64,000 bases of DNA from Paraphoma chrysanthemicola (lineage: Eukaryota; Ascomycota; Dothideomycetes; Pleosporales; Phaeosphaeriaceae). The DNA is taken from NCBI GenBank assembly GCA_020744225.1, contig JAGMWG010000016.1, positions 496,001 through 560,000 on the forward strand, read 5' to 3'. How positions within the stretch are numbered: the first letter of the stretch is position 1; every line of letters begins with the position of its first letter. The notes under the pieces were generated by a model. The model had not been told where the DNA came from. It did not search any database and saw nothing but the letters and a program-made list of their open reading frames with translations. The position numbers were made by a program, and so were the translations under genes. Below are positions 19,689 through 31,264 of this stretch, one piece after another.

Positions 19689-20372
19689 ATGGCCGCGCTC
19701 GACCGTGAGCATCTCGAAATTGAGCCCATAGACGAATTACGTAGATTTGTTCGCTTCTTAGGCACACCCGTATCTTCTAACAAATTTGAACGAGCCGAAC
19801 TCATCGATATCGCTCTCGAGGTAGGCTTCACTCGTCAACAAGTAAAGGACTTTGATGCGCTTCGAGCGAAGGAGCTTAACAACCGTGGTCGTCAAGCCAG
19901 ATTGTTTGGGCAGAATAACGACACTATAAGCGGAAACAGCAGCATCTCAGATGGTTATGGGGCAAGCATCGAGAGCGATACCGAGAAACATGGCGCAGGG
20001 GATACTGAGGGTGAAGGAGAAGTTGAAGAGACGCCCGACGATGGAAACGCCGCCACATCGGTCGCAGCCTCGCATGAGGATGCTCAGGCTACTACATCTC
20101 AAGCACTCTTCCCAGCCACGGCTTCAATCACGCAAAACCGCCCCATATCACGTGCAGCCCCTCTCATTCTCCGTCCGCTTCCCGAGTCGCTGAAGACGAG
20201 GATTCTAGATGCAAATCAAGCATGGCGGCACGCTAATGCAACGGGTCTTGCTGAATGGGCGGATCCCGCAGAAGAATATTTGAATGCACTGGAGACCGAG
20301 GCAAAGGCTATCAACCAAAGTGAGTTCTCAGCGTGGAAGTGGGATGAGGAAAATGGATATGGGAACATGTAA
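19689..20372 (+). CDS. Hypothetical acidic protein, 227 residues
   Basis: A single exon starting in a good context (CGTCATGGCC). I recognise no family. Residues 10-75 look folded: two helices around PIDELRRFVRFLG and KFERAELIDIALEVGFTRQQVKDFDALRAKEL. Their helix-turn-helix layout recalls small SAP- or LEM-like modules, but the match is too weak to name. Residues 80-155 are acidic and disordered (GEGEVEETPDD). The C-terminal 60 residues contain a second helical patch (SLKTRILDANQAWRHANATGLAEWADPAEEY, shown here only in part as landmarks) ending in a tryptophan-rich tail (FSAWKWDEENGY). There is no signal peptide or membrane segment. Codon use matches its neighbours. It is probably a real gene and its role is unknown. 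Confidence 0.6.
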   Translation: MAALDREHLEIEPIDELRRFVRFLGTPVSSNKFERAELIDIALEVGFTRQQVKDFDALRAKELNNRGRQARLFGQNNDTISGNSSISDGYGASIESDTEKHGAGDTEGEGEVEETPDDGNAATSVAASHEDAQATTSQALFPATASITQNRPISRAAPLILRPLPESLKTRILDANQAWRHANATGLAEWADPAEEYLNALETEAKAINQSEFSAWKWDEENGYGNM

Positions 20373-21686
20373 TGAGAAGATACGAAAGATTGGGTGGCTG
20401 CGAAACAATGTGGGACGTCGCAACTACTAAGAAGTAGCCCAACAGCATTGCATGAATGATCTTCCATGTTGCATTTGAATTTGCAAGCTGAACGAGCTTC
20501 CTTGACCCAACTTCATGAATCATTTCGATCTGAGTAGCGCTTTGGCATTCAGGCATTCAGATACGGTGTTCCTCCATTGTGAATTCCTTCTCAAGATTCT
20601 TTCTTTCTATTCTAGATTTGCACATTCGTGGAGTTCTCCTCTGATACTCCGTCGCTAACAGTACTATAATTACACCATGGTGTAGTCCTAGCCTCAAATT
20701 CATCGACAAACTTCAGGTGCAGGCGCTGCTTTTCATCAGGTCGTAGTGATCTCCGCCCTCGCCCCTCGGCCTCTTCATTTGAGTATAATGCCGAGCCATC
20801 CTAGCGAATGCTAAATTAGCTTACCCACGTACACGCTCCTAACACACACAACTTCCCCGCGTGCAAAAGATCTGCTGCACAACCCTGCAACAGATTTACA
20901 CAGTAATACGAATCGTACTCAGGCGGCGCGCTAAGTCAGTGTTCGGACTCAGCTGAAGTACAGTGTGAAGCCAAACAGGCCCCACGCTCTCGCGTATTCT
21001 GAGTGAGTGGCGGAGAAAACCATACTGTCTCTAGTCCAACTATCGATTGTCTCAGTGCATGAGCAGTGCATGCAGTAGGCATCGCAGACTCCCATTTCAT
21101 TGGAAAGGAGAGCGAGAAAGGAAAAGTCGCCAAGTAACGACGAAGATAACAAGGCTGGGATGGCTCCAAAGGTGGGGTTCCAGACCTCTCGCTTAACGAT
21201 GGTCGAGAAGTGGCAGGCTGAAAATCCCCCCGTAGCCTCGCAGACGGGCCGCTCCTTACCCAGATTCGGACTTGCACTAGCCCTCCAGCCTGCCTTCATT
21301 GATGCATCGAGAACATCATCCATCGTGATCAATTGTAGAGGATTAACCATTCTCTGCTGACGATTTCCTTTGCTGTGGGGAAGTTTTCGAAGTAAGATTG
21401 AATCCTCTCCAAGCTCCATTGCCGCGCAACTCATTCGTGGTGTAATTGCTGCGCTTATTAACTTCACAAAAGTCGGGCTGGGATAAGATGTGGCGTGCCG
21501 GGAGCCAGCTGGCTGCCTCTAGACACGCTGATCCGCATCAAGACCAGGCTGCGCGCCGCACTAGGCCTGTGCTACTAATTTGGTCGACATGAGAGCATGC
21601 CAAAGTCATAAGGCGGCCCTCTCTTGATTTTCACCTCCCGCTAGACCACTATCCATTCAGTAGAGGCTCTGGCACAATTCAGCACC
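20373..21686. other. Intergenic, no gene seen
   Basis: About 1.3 kb. A minus-strand open frame at 20949-21467 has no domain and an odd composition, and I treat it as chance. No RNA gene or repeat was recognised. Confidence 0.4.
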
Positions 21687-23909
21687 ATGGCTGAGTCTCG
21701 GGGCATCGAAAAGGTTCCCTACGAATCTGTCCAGCAGAACGACCACGAATCGTCCTCGACACCCCCACCAACACCGAAGAAGCGCACGAAGTTCGAGAAA
21801 CTCGGTCTATATAATGTCAGCGTCTTGATAATTGGTACTCTGGTCATTCTCATGGCTATGGGCTTCCTGGGCTTCGTCTGGATCGTATCTGTCACCACGT
21901 CCACCGAGGGCATACCGTACTTGTGGTACCTCATCGTTTGGAATGATTGGACTTCTCGTGTCGTCACTTTAGCTACAATGCTAGTTCGGCTTGCTGTCGC
22001 TGCTCAGCTATGTGTATTCGCTGCGCTCATGGCCGCGCTCATCCTCGAAAGAGCTGGAACGTCGACCGAAGATCTCCCGCTGTTATCCATGATTCGATGC
22101 GCCAACACTGGCCCGCAGGCACTCATCTGGAACGTCATGCATACTATACCAAAGGGTATACAGCTTGGATACTCCTTCCTAATCGTCACCACAATCCTCA
22201 ACGCTCTTGCTTTGCAGTTCATCTCCACACTGCTTCTTGCCGACTTTGGCAATAGCTGGGTGCTCTCCTCCGCCAGAACGAACATCACAGATGCGACGTC
22301 CACCAACAGTGTTCTTGACCGGGTATACCCGATCCAGTACGCCATCGGGGATTCAAATGAATCAAGGGGCTCAGGCTACACATCCATCACTGGCAGTAAT
22401 GCGTGGCATTCCGGCTCCAGCACATTCCCGTCATTCGCCGAGTATAAACACGATCCGTCCACTGGTGCGGCTTTCCAGGACACTGGATTGACTTATCGCG
22501 GTTTTCTTCCGTTCAACAATGCCTCACTTCGCAAGAGCTTGATGACATATCATGGACCTTTGACCGTCGTCGATGAGCGAGTTGTGTGTGTGAAGCCACA
22601 ATTCAGGAATCTCACCTTCGAAATCAATCGAACTAAGCGTAACATCCTGAGTGGCGATATGATCTTCAACAATACTCATCCTGATGTTTTTCAGACCGAG
22701 GAGAACCCATCCTTCAACTGCTCGATGTCAAATCTGAACCCGGCCAGAGGCAATTTCTGGCAGCTCTCCCTGTGTGAACTCACTGGCATTGCTGGGTTGA
22801 AGAACAGTATCCGTCCTGTTGAGATCTTCTACGATTCTGAGACGGGCAAGAACAACACTCATGATACCGCCGGCGAGAATACATTTGGTTGGCTGTTTTT
22901 GAACATCACAACGGCTGATGGTTTCAATTACACAGATGGATTTTCTGGTGATGATCTAGGGACTATTCAGGTTCCTCTATTACAGATTGAAACTCCTCAA
23001 GGACCTTGGGCGCGGGCAAATAGTACCAATGTCACCATTGACGCCAGCTATTGTGTGATGAAACCAGCTACCGATGTCTACATCGCGACTATCAAAAGCA
23101 CATGGGACACCACGTCAGGAGACGGACATCTTTATTGGAATGCGAGCAAATACGACACAACCGAAGTCCGCATGATGTTCAATGCGTTGGGACCGGCGGA
23201 ACCAGCAGCACTCACATTCGGTGACGCGTCTGGAATGTTGAATCACGAGGATCGTGGCATCCTTGGTCTCACGCCAGTTGCTGACTGGAACGCTACACGT
23301 GCTACATTGAGATACAACACATCATATTCGGATTACCGGAGCTGGATGTTGTGGAGCGTGCTCAAGAGTTCTGACTCGGATAACCCCCAGTCGGATATTG
23401 CACCTGGGTTTTTACTTATTCCGGACGAAGAAGTGTCCACAATTCACCGAAGCCTATTGTGGGTCGTTCTTGACATACTCAGTAATACCAGAAACCCGGC
23501 ACTTGCGTTGCAGTCTTTACTACATTGCGTCATGTCAAACACCTACTATGACCTTTACAACAGCTTCGACCTCAAGACCAATGATCCCTCCTATACCGAG
23601 GTGGAGTCACGCTACATTCCAATCCAGCCCAAGCACTTCTATGCTGTCTTAGCGCTGTTGGGACTTCATGCGGTTTTGATACTCATTGCACTCGTTTTGT
23701 TCCTAACTCGGACGGAAATGTCATTACTCGGCAACTCGTGGCAGGCAGTTGCACAAGTGATGTCGAGTGACACAGCAGAAGCGATGCATCACGGAAGCAC
23801 GGCAACAGACAACGAAGTGATACACGCCGTGAGAGATCAAAGAATAAGAATAGCAAGGTCTGAGCAAAGTGGCAGACTTGAGGCGATTGCAGTAAGCCGG
23901 CGTGCCTGA
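21687..23909 (+). CDS. Large four-helix membrane protein with glycosylated outer domain, function unknown
   Basis: A single exon of 740 residues with start context ACCATGG. The N-terminal tail is cytosolic and proline-rich (TPPPTPKKRTK). Helices lie at about 43-70, 92-121 and 158-185, and a fourth at 651-675. Between the third and fourth lies an outer domain of about 465 residues with roughly a dozen N-x-S/T sites (NITD, NASL, NLTF, NNTH, NCSM, NNTH, NITT, NYTD, NSTN, NVTI, NASK, NATR, NTSY) and several Cys. A short cytosolic tail ends the protein. The topology resembles the genes at 1285-3337 and 29184-31211, yet I see no clear sequence similarity between them. It is likely a plasma-membrane or cell-wall-facing protein; no function can be assigned. 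Confidence 0.78.
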   Translation: MAESRGIEKVPYESVQQNDHESSSTPPPTPKKRTKFEKLGLYNVSVLIIGTLVILMAMGFLGFVWIVSVTTSTEGIPYLWYLIVWNDWTSRVVTLATMLVRLAVAAQLCVFAALMAALILERAGTSTEDLPLLSMIRCANTGPQALIWNVMHTIPKGIQLGYSFLIVTTILNALALQFISTLLLADFGNSWVLSSARTNITDATSTNSVLDRVYPIQYAIGDSNESRGSGYTSITGSNAWHSGSSTFPSFAEYKHDPSTGAAFQDTGLTYRGFLPFNNASLRKSLMTYHGPLTVVDERVVCVKPQFRNLTFEINRTKRNILSGDMIFNNTHPDVFQTEENPSFNCSMSNLNPARGNFWQLSLCELTGIAGLKNSIRPVEIFYDSETGKNNTHDTAGENTFGWLFLNITTADGFNYTDGFSGDDLGTIQVPLLQIETPQGPWARANSTNVTIDASYCVMKPATDVYIATIKSTWDTTSGDGHLYWNASKYDTTEVRMMFNALGPAEPAALTFGDASGMLNHEDRGILGLTPVADWNATRATLRYNTSYSDYRSWMLWSVLKSSDSDNPQSDIAPGFLLIPDEEVSTIHRSLLWVVLDILSNTRNPALALQSLLHCVMSNTYYDLYNSFDLKTNDPSYTEVESRYIPIQPKHFYAVLALLGLHAVLILIALVLFLTRTEMSLLGNSWQAVAQVMSSDTAEAMHHGSTATDNEVIHAVRDQRIRIARSEQSGRLEAIAVSRRA

Positions 23910-24968
23910 GGCTCTGTCTGCCTTCGCATTCAGAACGCGAGAGGACTTGTATAGCTAAGCAATTATGGTGTCTTTCCAATTTTAATATTGTTTCGCATGT
24001 TCTTAGCTCTTGCCCAGGTTCAATCTTGCGATCGACGTGCTTTTCAAATCACTCTAACCTTGTCGCATTTCCTTCACTCAAGTGAATCGACACATTTTCG
24101 TTTAAACGAGAGTTAATGGATTTCTCTATTACCTGCATGATCGCGTGAACCAGGTTGTCAATGATCTCACTACTTACGTTCACGCCATGGTTGGTGCTGC
24201 CAGTAACACCCTTCGAAGTGCCCGGCTAGGATTGACAAAATGATAGTGTACATTTCCTTCCTCCAGGAGCACGCTTTGCGATACAGATAGGCTACCGAAG
24301 TCGATGGTTGACGGTTGCTTGAGCTTCGCCGATTCGACGCGCAGTGGTATCGCGTGCGCGTTACGAGAATTGTTCGCACTGAGGATATCCCACCTTCAGT
24401 ACTGCCGCAATTGAATGGTCTCCTTGCGTGGGAATGTTCATTGAAGCCACTAGTGGACGACAATGTCAAAAACCTGACCCGCTACCCGCGTGGCTGCAGC
24501 TGGGGCCAACATGTAGTTGACTGTTTGACTGTCGCAGTCTTCGACACAAAACAACATCGGTGTAAGATCTCGGCGAAATCAGCCTGAAGTGGTAGTCCAC
24601 CCGCGTACGTGGGAAGATCAAACGCAGCATCAGTGTGCCAATTGCAAAGCCGGACATCGCGCACCGGATCCCACGCATCCCCAACGCATCGCCAGGTCAT
24701 GAGGCTGAAGGACTCCTCTAGGCATTTATGTGGAGTCTCGAACGAGACTCCGGTCAATCGGGTGTGAAGTGCGTTCGTTGAATATATATATAGTGTTGTT
24801 CTTCACGATGGATGCTGCTCATTGACACGAGCCCCCAGCATCTGCGGATGCCACTTCACCGAACACCAGGTCTTGAACGCCGCTCACATTGGCTCACCAT
24901 TCCTTCTGTATACAACCTTCAAACATCCTAGGATCGAGAATTTGGTTGCGCCAAAGCTGGGAAACTAC
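23910..24968. other. Intergenic with TATA tract, no gene seen
   Basis: A TATATATATA tract at 24783-24792 lies about 180 bp upstream of the next start codon and is a plausible TATA element. Otherwise no RNA gene, repeat or convincing open frame was seen. Confidence 0.4.
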
Positions 24969-26840
24969 ATGAATCAAACTCCGCGTCAAGCGGGGCCGTC
25001 ACCTCGTCAAGGCCGCGCAAGTCGAGACAGCAACACCTTTCTGGAACGACATTACGCTGCAGATGCCTCGAAAGCAGCTTTAAACCACTCTATTCACGAT
25101 GGCGTAAGCATGCATCCAACCACGGGCGGTCTACATGCACTTGACGACATCCAGGAATCAAGGCACGCAAACGCAAACGCCTTCGGCCAATACCATGCTG
25201 CCAATTACGACTTCGATGCCGAGAGAAACATCGCGCATGAACGACAAGCTTCTGAGCAGGCCCCACCATTCGTTTCAGAGAATGACGAAGGGTTTCTACG
25301 TGGCATCGAGAAGTTCGACGCGAACGCTGGCCCAGGCACGCAGATTCGCGAATCGCGTAGAAACGATGCGCTAATTCCATACGGAACACCATCTCCATAT
25401 AGCATGCCTCGCCGCTCGATCTCGCGGGCGAGCGAAAGCCCAGCTCTCGCTCCCATGCAGTCTTTCCAGCCCGCACGTTACGATGCCACACCGCAAGATT
25501 TCACACCTATTCGACAAACCAAGTACGAGCCATTTCAATATAGGTTCAACAATTCTATGGAAGCAAGAGACTATCGTCGCATAGAGACACGCTTTGGGCG
25601 GATGCCATACTGTGATCCAAATATCGACACCACCATCGCGGAGATCGAGAACAATCGTCAAAAGAATGTCGAGCGCATCTACAACGCCATGACGAGCGGC
25701 GAATCTGCCAAAGATAATCGCGGGTCGATAGCAATGAAGCGCTGGGTGTTGGACGCTCACTACCCGCCAGATCTTGTCGAAGCGTACGCACACAAAGTCT
25801 TCGACTGCCTGCTTGCACAAGCGAAGGAAGGTTTTCGCGGCTGGGTTCACAATGACTACGTTGCGGATGAGCGAAAGGGCGAGGACATCGACAAGGATGT
25901 TGACTGCGCTGGGCGTCTCGACAACATCGTCCAAGCTCTTGAGCACGAGAAGACCATTTGTGAGGATGTCATGAACTCAGCCTGCCAGATTCGCATGTTT
26001 GTGAACGCACCACGCGCCTATTCAAATAGGAAGCATCAGAATCGGGTCGGCAACAGCAAGAGGGGAAGAACCAAGGACACACCTGATCCCAATCCAAGGC
26101 CGGCGAAAGCTGCAAGAACTGGCGGTAGGCGGACCAGGGCGCGCTCATCGACGATATCGGACATGCCGCCCTCACGAGGCACAACACCTCAGTATCATCA
26201 GGCGCTTCCGGCTACCGCGATGCCATACTTCCATACGCCGCCTTCACAGCAAGTTCTCGCGCCGAGTCCTAGCATGTCATTACACTCTGCAACACGCTCT
26301 GCCCCGCCATTACAACGACCGAACCTTCCTATCGCACGCAGCTCATTCGGTCAATTCTCCAACAGTGCGACGTCATCATCGGCTATGTCACCACGGACAC
26401 TCCATGCTCCGCAAATGCATACACCGCGTATGCTTCCCGCACCTTCCGACCATATGATGCCCCGACTGTCGCCACAGCCTCCATCCTACGGTGAAACCTC
26501 TCTACCTGTGACACCAGAAGACGCGAAATCTCTGCAAACAGACAAAGGACTAGTACTGTGGCGTGGACCTGGCTTCTTGGATCAAGACGAATCTCCACAC
26601 CACCCGCATAACGGCGCAGCCATCGATCCGATGCTGGGAGGATGGAATTTCTCAGATCACACGCTTTGTGAAAAGCCCGGCTTGGACATGTTCGACGGCA
26701 CGACTGCAGACACTACATGCTCTCTTGCCGACCTGGAAAAACAGCAGACAAGCCATTTGGTAGGGTTACCGAACGAGGATATATTTCAGTCGTTTTGGGA
26801 CCAACAACATGGTGTTCAACAATTCCCGCATCAATCCTGA
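24969..26840 (+). CDS. Hypothetical, probably nuclear, mostly disordered protein
   Basis: A single exon from the first ATG (24969) gives 623 residues. The open frame extends further upstream without an ATG, so an unseen 5' exon is possible. Residues 1-180 are polar and disordered. A folded, helical core spans about residues 185-365. It contains YRFNNSMEARDYRRIETRFG, AMKRWVLDAHYPPDLVEAYAHK and LAQAKEGFRGWVHNDYV. Basic clusters follow (KRGRTKD, GGRRTRARSS) that could be nuclear signals, and then a long Ser/Pro/His/Met-rich tail. The C terminus holds short acidic-aromatic patches (FQSFWDQQ). This layout, a helical core with a basic patch and a disordered tail, fits a transcriptional co-regulator, but that is inference. 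I recognise no named domain. Confidence 0.65.
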   Translation: MNQTPRQAGPSPRQGRASRDSNTFLERHYAADASKAALNHSIHDGVSMHPTTGGLHALDDIQESRHANANAFGQYHAANYDFDAERNIAHERQASEQAPPFVSENDEGFLRGIEKFDANAGPGTQIRESRRNDALIPYGTPSPYSMPRRSISRASESPALAPMQSFQPARYDATPQDFTPIRQTKYEPFQYRFNNSMEARDYRRIETRFGRMPYCDPNIDTTIAEIENNRQKNVERIYNAMTSGESAKDNRGSIAMKRWVLDAHYPPDLVEAYAHKVFDCLLAQAKEGFRGWVHNDYVADERKGEDIDKDVDCAGRLDNIVQALEHEKTICEDVMNSACQIRMFVNAPRAYSNRKHQNRVGNSKRGRTKDTPDPNPRPAKAARTGGRRTRARSSTISDMPPSRGTTPQYHQALPATAMPYFHTPPSQQVLAPSPSMSLHSATRSAPPLQRPNLPIARSSFGQFSNSATSSSAMSPRTLHAPQMHTPRMLPAPSDHMMPRLSPQPPSYGETSLPVTPEDAKSLQTDKGLVLWRGPGFLDQDESPHHPHNGAAIDPMLGGWNFSDHTLCEKPGLDMFDGTTADTTCSLADLEKQQTSHLVGLPNEDIFQSFWDQQHGVQQFPHQS

Positions 26841-29183
26841 TGAGTTATTTATGTGTGGCGGGCAGTGAAGCCTGGCCAGAAGTAGTTTGTTGCATGTCGC
26901 TCCATATCGGATGCTTCTTGTTACCTGCGTATTTCATGAGTGGCGTTCTTTCAAGGCATTGTATGTTGACCACAATGGTGTTGTGGCAACCACTTCTTGT
27001 TTTCATCTCGATCAGTACGTGTTCAGCATTGTAGATACCCAGCTTATCCACCTCTTTCCTATGTCTATCGCGTTTCGATCTTCTGTGCATGTCCGATCAC
27101 ACACGATGTGGTGTTGAAGCACGTTGAGCGCGTAGAAGCGGTCGTGCATGCGGAATGTCCTCGCGAGAACTTCGCGTTGGGGGTTTGGTGATCGGAGACC
27201 TTCACAGCTTGTTGTTGCTTTTCCAATTGCACCTTGTGTATATAGCATCAACCGATCTCAATTGCGACAACGTTCGTGCCAGCGATGAGAATTCGCGAGA
27301 TTGCAGTTTCCGTGGTGCAGGCTCAATTCTGAGGCGTTGCGCTAGACATCCTGCGCTAAGACGGATTTGGGTTACAGCCATCGCGTTTCTCTAGTTCGTA
27401 TAACATACGCCCGCAATGTCCTCTACCTCGTCCACGATCTGGGAATAATCGGAACGTTCACAATAATTTTTAGGCTAATGAGATTGAGATGCCAGCCATC
27501 AAAGTCCGGAGATACGAGCTGCGGCGTCTTGAAAGGTCGCATGATTGTGATCTGAGTTGAAATTATTCAGGCTCGACATTCAACGCAGTTCGGATGCGGT
27601 TACAGTCATCAACGACAACATACAGTAAGCAAAACTGCCGACAATTACAGCGAGACAAACATCAGAGGAACGCTTTTAAATGTTCACCTGAACGTTTTGA
27701 CGCTCGGTATACGCTATCTGTGGTGCAGATGCTGATCCTTCTACGGCGACACTATACGGCCTCCATTTGATGTCGGATTTGGAACACCAGCCCGGGCCAT
27801 CCCAGCAATCGATTTCAATACACGTGGGATCCAATTACTGACAGTTTGGAGCAGCCTGAGTGTGATGCTTGTCGTAAGCTTTGCTCACGCGCAAGCCATA
27901 CGACTACGATGGCCACAATTTCTGGCCGGTGAGCATTTCGAAAGTATTCATGCTCCAAATACCATTCTCCATGTTAGTAGTAACTCATAAAATCTTGAAG
28001 TATCAAAGCATTTTCGCTTGTTCTGTCCCGCCCAGTGCCGCATTATCAAACCTTTGTCATCGGCAGCTCTTCATCTCAAGGTTTCCAAGATTCTTCTTCC
28101 GTCCTTCAGCTTCTGTCCTTGATGCCTCAATCATTCCAAGTACTTTCCTCTTCCTTTTCACATTATTTATCAAGCTATAGCTGAAGTTATTGTCTTTGCG
28201 ATTCTTGTTGGGTGCTAGGTTAAAACTGGGTCATGTATATCGTGGAGTGCAGACTCATACACCTCTATCCCGGAACCACCCACCTGAATTCCGCCTTCCC
28301 TCCCTTTGCATCGGCAATCATCTCGATGTATCCCTTGCTTGCAATATATTTGGCTACAGGCGCCATTACGCTTCCTGCGCAGGTGGCGGACTGGGCCAGG
28401 CGAGGGTGTGGGTGGCAGTGCCGGTGTGGCGGCCAGTCAAGATAGGTCTCTCTCGAGCACCGGATTTGCTTTTTTTCTCCACTGAAGGGATCGTGGCTGG
28501 GTTGTGGCCTTCCATCTCAGGCCGGTGTCTCTATGACGTGACAAAAAGTGGATTTCGGTTGTGCGCAGATGGTGTTTAATATTGTTGCAGCACACCATCC
28601 TTCGGTGGAGTCGCTTTACAGACTAAGTAGAGAGACAATGGGCCGTTTATGGGTTGTTTAGTCGAGTACTTTGATCTCAGCTCACCGCTGCACTTTCCGT
28701 CATAGTCACAAAGAAGCTACAGTTTGCCAGAGGAGCATGAACGCCTGATGACAAGCCTCCACTACCTTTTTCCTGCCTGTTAAAGAAGTGAATCAAGCTG
28801 CAGATTACTAGTGCTATTAATATAAGCTGCTTATCATGCTTGCCCACTCTGCACGTCATGTGCGATGAGCGCGGAAAATGCCGCCGATCCCCCAGAGTCG
28901 GAAGCGCCCGTGCCCCGTTTGCCCCGGATCCGCACCTGCTCTGCCTCGCAAGAAACACGCGGAATGGTGGCGCCTCGCACGACGCGGCTTGGGGAGCGCT
29001 CGCTCGCTAAAGCAAACCACTGCCACGTCTGCTGCGGATTGGTTCTACAAACAAAACTATCGCGATGGCGCCCTCCACCACGCATCCCATCATGTCTTGC
29101 GAATGCATAGCCTCAGCCGCGCCGAACGAACAATATATACGGCGTGAAGACACAACCCAGCTGCCTGCATCAAAACCAGCAAC
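26841..29183. other. Long intergenic region, no gene seen
   Basis: About 2.3 kb with only short open frames in all six frames. Stretches near 28230-28580 give overlapping open frames in two frames with low codon quality. I found no RNA gene or mobile element. Confidence 0.4.
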
Positions 29184-31211
29184 ATGACGGACGGTCGACG
29201 CTTCGCAATCGAAGACTATGCTTACGAGGGTTTGTGGAAGAACCACAATGACCCGGCGTTCAAAAGGTGGACTTTGACACTCAGCGACTCCAAGGCCCTC
29301 CTCAGCCTAGCATGTCTCTCCATTCTCATCGGCTTCACGCAAACCAGGGTATGGGCCATTGCACGCTACATTGTTTACCAGAGATCGAAATCTCCGCGGC
29401 TTGACGGCTCGGAGGGCGTGGACTCTCGCTTAACGCTTTCCCAAGGCATGGCCATGAGGGAAACGCTGCCTTCCATCAAGATGGTCGTAGTAAGAAGGTT
29501 CCGACAATACTGGCGACGTACACTGAGCTACCGTGGGGAAGGGAACGACACTTCTAAGGACGACCTCTCTATGTCGCCGCTCTTTGGGATAACAGCGCTG
29601 ATCAATGTCATGTTCTTCCTCTCTATGGCGGTAGTTATCCCGTGGGCCCTGACGAATGGATCACTCGAGACCCCAATAGTCAAGTCGAGTGTTACGGAGC
29701 AGTGCCTCAAAGCCGAGAGTTATGAAATGATTGGTGATTTTTGGGACGACCTCCTCCAAGCGGACGCGATATTACAGCAGTGTCGAAACCGGTTGAACGA
29801 TACCTGCAATAGCCGGTACTACCTCAGGGAGCCCAAGGTAGCTTCGAGATTTATTGATGCATGCCCATTTTTGGGCGATGGTGTTTGCATGAACAACACA
29901 ATGACATTGGAGCTTACACACGAAGACATTGGTGCCTATGAAGCAGGCGTCAACTCACCGATACTGATTATGATGAATCACCGGATTAGATGCGCACCCC
30001 TTCATCTAGGCAAATTCTACCTCTTCAGAACAAACTTGACCTCTAATCTGACTGTCGACGACGGCCATACGCCTATCATCACCTCACCCGACGGTAGGCG
30101 CATCGCCATCCTCGGGGCCTACATAACGGTGAAACCAAAGGGGCAGACTAGTGGTAGATTCGGGATGGATTTACGCACACTAAACGGTCCCAACGAAATG
30201 TCAAAGGAGAACTCAGGACGACTCCTTGCAGAGAAGGGCACACTATCGGACATCACAGTCTTACCCAGGTTATTTGCTGACTTCGACACAAGGGAGCTAC
30301 TGCCAGAACTCCGGCTCCTCAACGCCTTGCCGTTCCTGGTCGTTTATCGCGCTGGAGCGAGCGAGTTCGCTTATCCCGTTGACGACCCATTTTTCTCCGC
30401 ACACAACATAAAGAAGGGAAACAACTACACCCGGTACGCAGATCACGAAGCTACAGCATTGGGCTGCGCGGAGCAGTTCCAATTCTGCCGGCGGAAGCAA
30501 CAGGACTGCACCCCCTGGGGCGGGGATTCCTCCATGATTTACCGCTTGCTGAATATCTCCGATAAATCCAGCACGCCAAACGATGACGAGAGGTCCGAGG
30601 CCATTACGCTCTTTCAAATTCTCCCGTCAGCTTTTTCCGTGTACGAATACCTGGCGTGGCACATCGGGATGCTCACCGCAACGACTGGGGCATATCCTCT
30701 CATCACTACATATCTTGGAGGCCCTCACACTTGGGCAATGCAAGTCGAAACATGGTTCACCAAGGCAATACTGAATGCTATATTACACATCCGGCTTGGC
30801 GTCAAGTCGCCACTGGATAGCGACAGCGGGCAATTTTCCAGGAAATGGAAGAAGAAGTCTGCGCTGTGCGGAAGGATTCTATTCCAACACTCGGCGTATA
30901 CGAATATCAACTGGGTTGGCGCTTTGTGTACGATCGGCTCGCTACTGATCACTTGCGTTGGGAGCTACTTTCTGGATTCGGTTTGGAAAACACCTGAGAA
31001 AGTATCATTGTTAACCAACCGCTTAGTGTCGCGTCTAGGGCCTTTTCGTTTTCTTCGGAGCTCGGGAATTGGTGTTGGAGGCCTGGTCGCTGGAGGGAAC
31101 GACATCAACATGTATGATCTTGGTGCTGAAGTTGTTGATGATCCGGTGAATCCTGAGCACGAAGACATCGACGCTGTTATCCCGGGATTTGTGAGCAGTA
31201 GCACAGTTTGA
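29184..31211 (+). CDS. Large membrane protein with Cys-rich outer domain, function unknown
   Basis: A single exon of 675 residues. Hydrophobic helices lie at about 33-60 and 133-158, with a weaker one near 490-515 (GMLTATTGAYPLITTYLGG) and a C-terminal one at 575-600. The region between 160 and 480 is extracellular-like: N-x-S/T sites (NGSL, NDTC, NNTM, NLTS, NLTV, NYTR, NISD) and many Cys, including a cluster CAEQFQFCRRKQQDC. After the last helix a cytosolic tail of about 75 residues ends in an acidic stretch. The pattern is that of a recurrent uncharacterised Pezizomycotina family with a Cys motif before a membrane-proximal helix; that is memory of the family, and no function is known to me. 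The gene is convergent with the next, with 53 bp between stop codons. Confidence 0.78.
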   Translation: MTDGRRFAIEDYAYEGLWKNHNDPAFKRWTLTLSDSKALLSLACLSILIGFTQTRVWAIARYIVYQRSKSPRLDGSEGVDSRLTLSQGMAMRETLPSIKMVVVRRFRQYWRRTLSYRGEGNDTSKDDLSMSPLFGITALINVMFFLSMAVVIPWALTNGSLETPIVKSSVTEQCLKAESYEMIGDFWDDLLQADAILQQCRNRLNDTCNSRYYLREPKVASRFIDACPFLGDGVCMNNTMTLELTHEDIGAYEAGVNSPILIMMNHRIRCAPLHLGKFYLFRTNLTSNLTVDDGHTPIITSPDGRRIAILGAYITVKPKGQTSGRFGMDLRTLNGPNEMSKENSGRLLAEKGTLSDITVLPRLFADFDTRELLPELRLLNALPFLVVYRAGASEFAYPVDDPFFSAHNIKKGNNYTRYADHEATALGCAEQFQFCRRKQQDCTPWGGDSSMIYRLLNISDKSSTPNDDERSEAITLFQILPSAFSVYEYLAWHIGMLTATTGAYPLITTYLGGPHTWAMQVETWFTKAILNAILHIRLGVKSPLDSDSGQFSRKWKKKSALCGRILFQHSAYTNINWVGALCTIGSLLITCVGSYFLDSVWKTPEKVSLLTNRLVSRLGPFRFLRSSGIGVGGLVAGGNDINMYDLGAEVVDDPVNPEHEDIDAVIPGFVSSSTV

Positions 31212-31264
31212 TACGCCACGGTCATGTCAGATACTCTTCAAGGCATTTAATTTACGACCAACAC

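Noticed and set aside
20949..21467. A 172-codon minus-strand open frame
   Set aside because: Two competing open frames overlap here and neither has recognisable motifs or a good start context.
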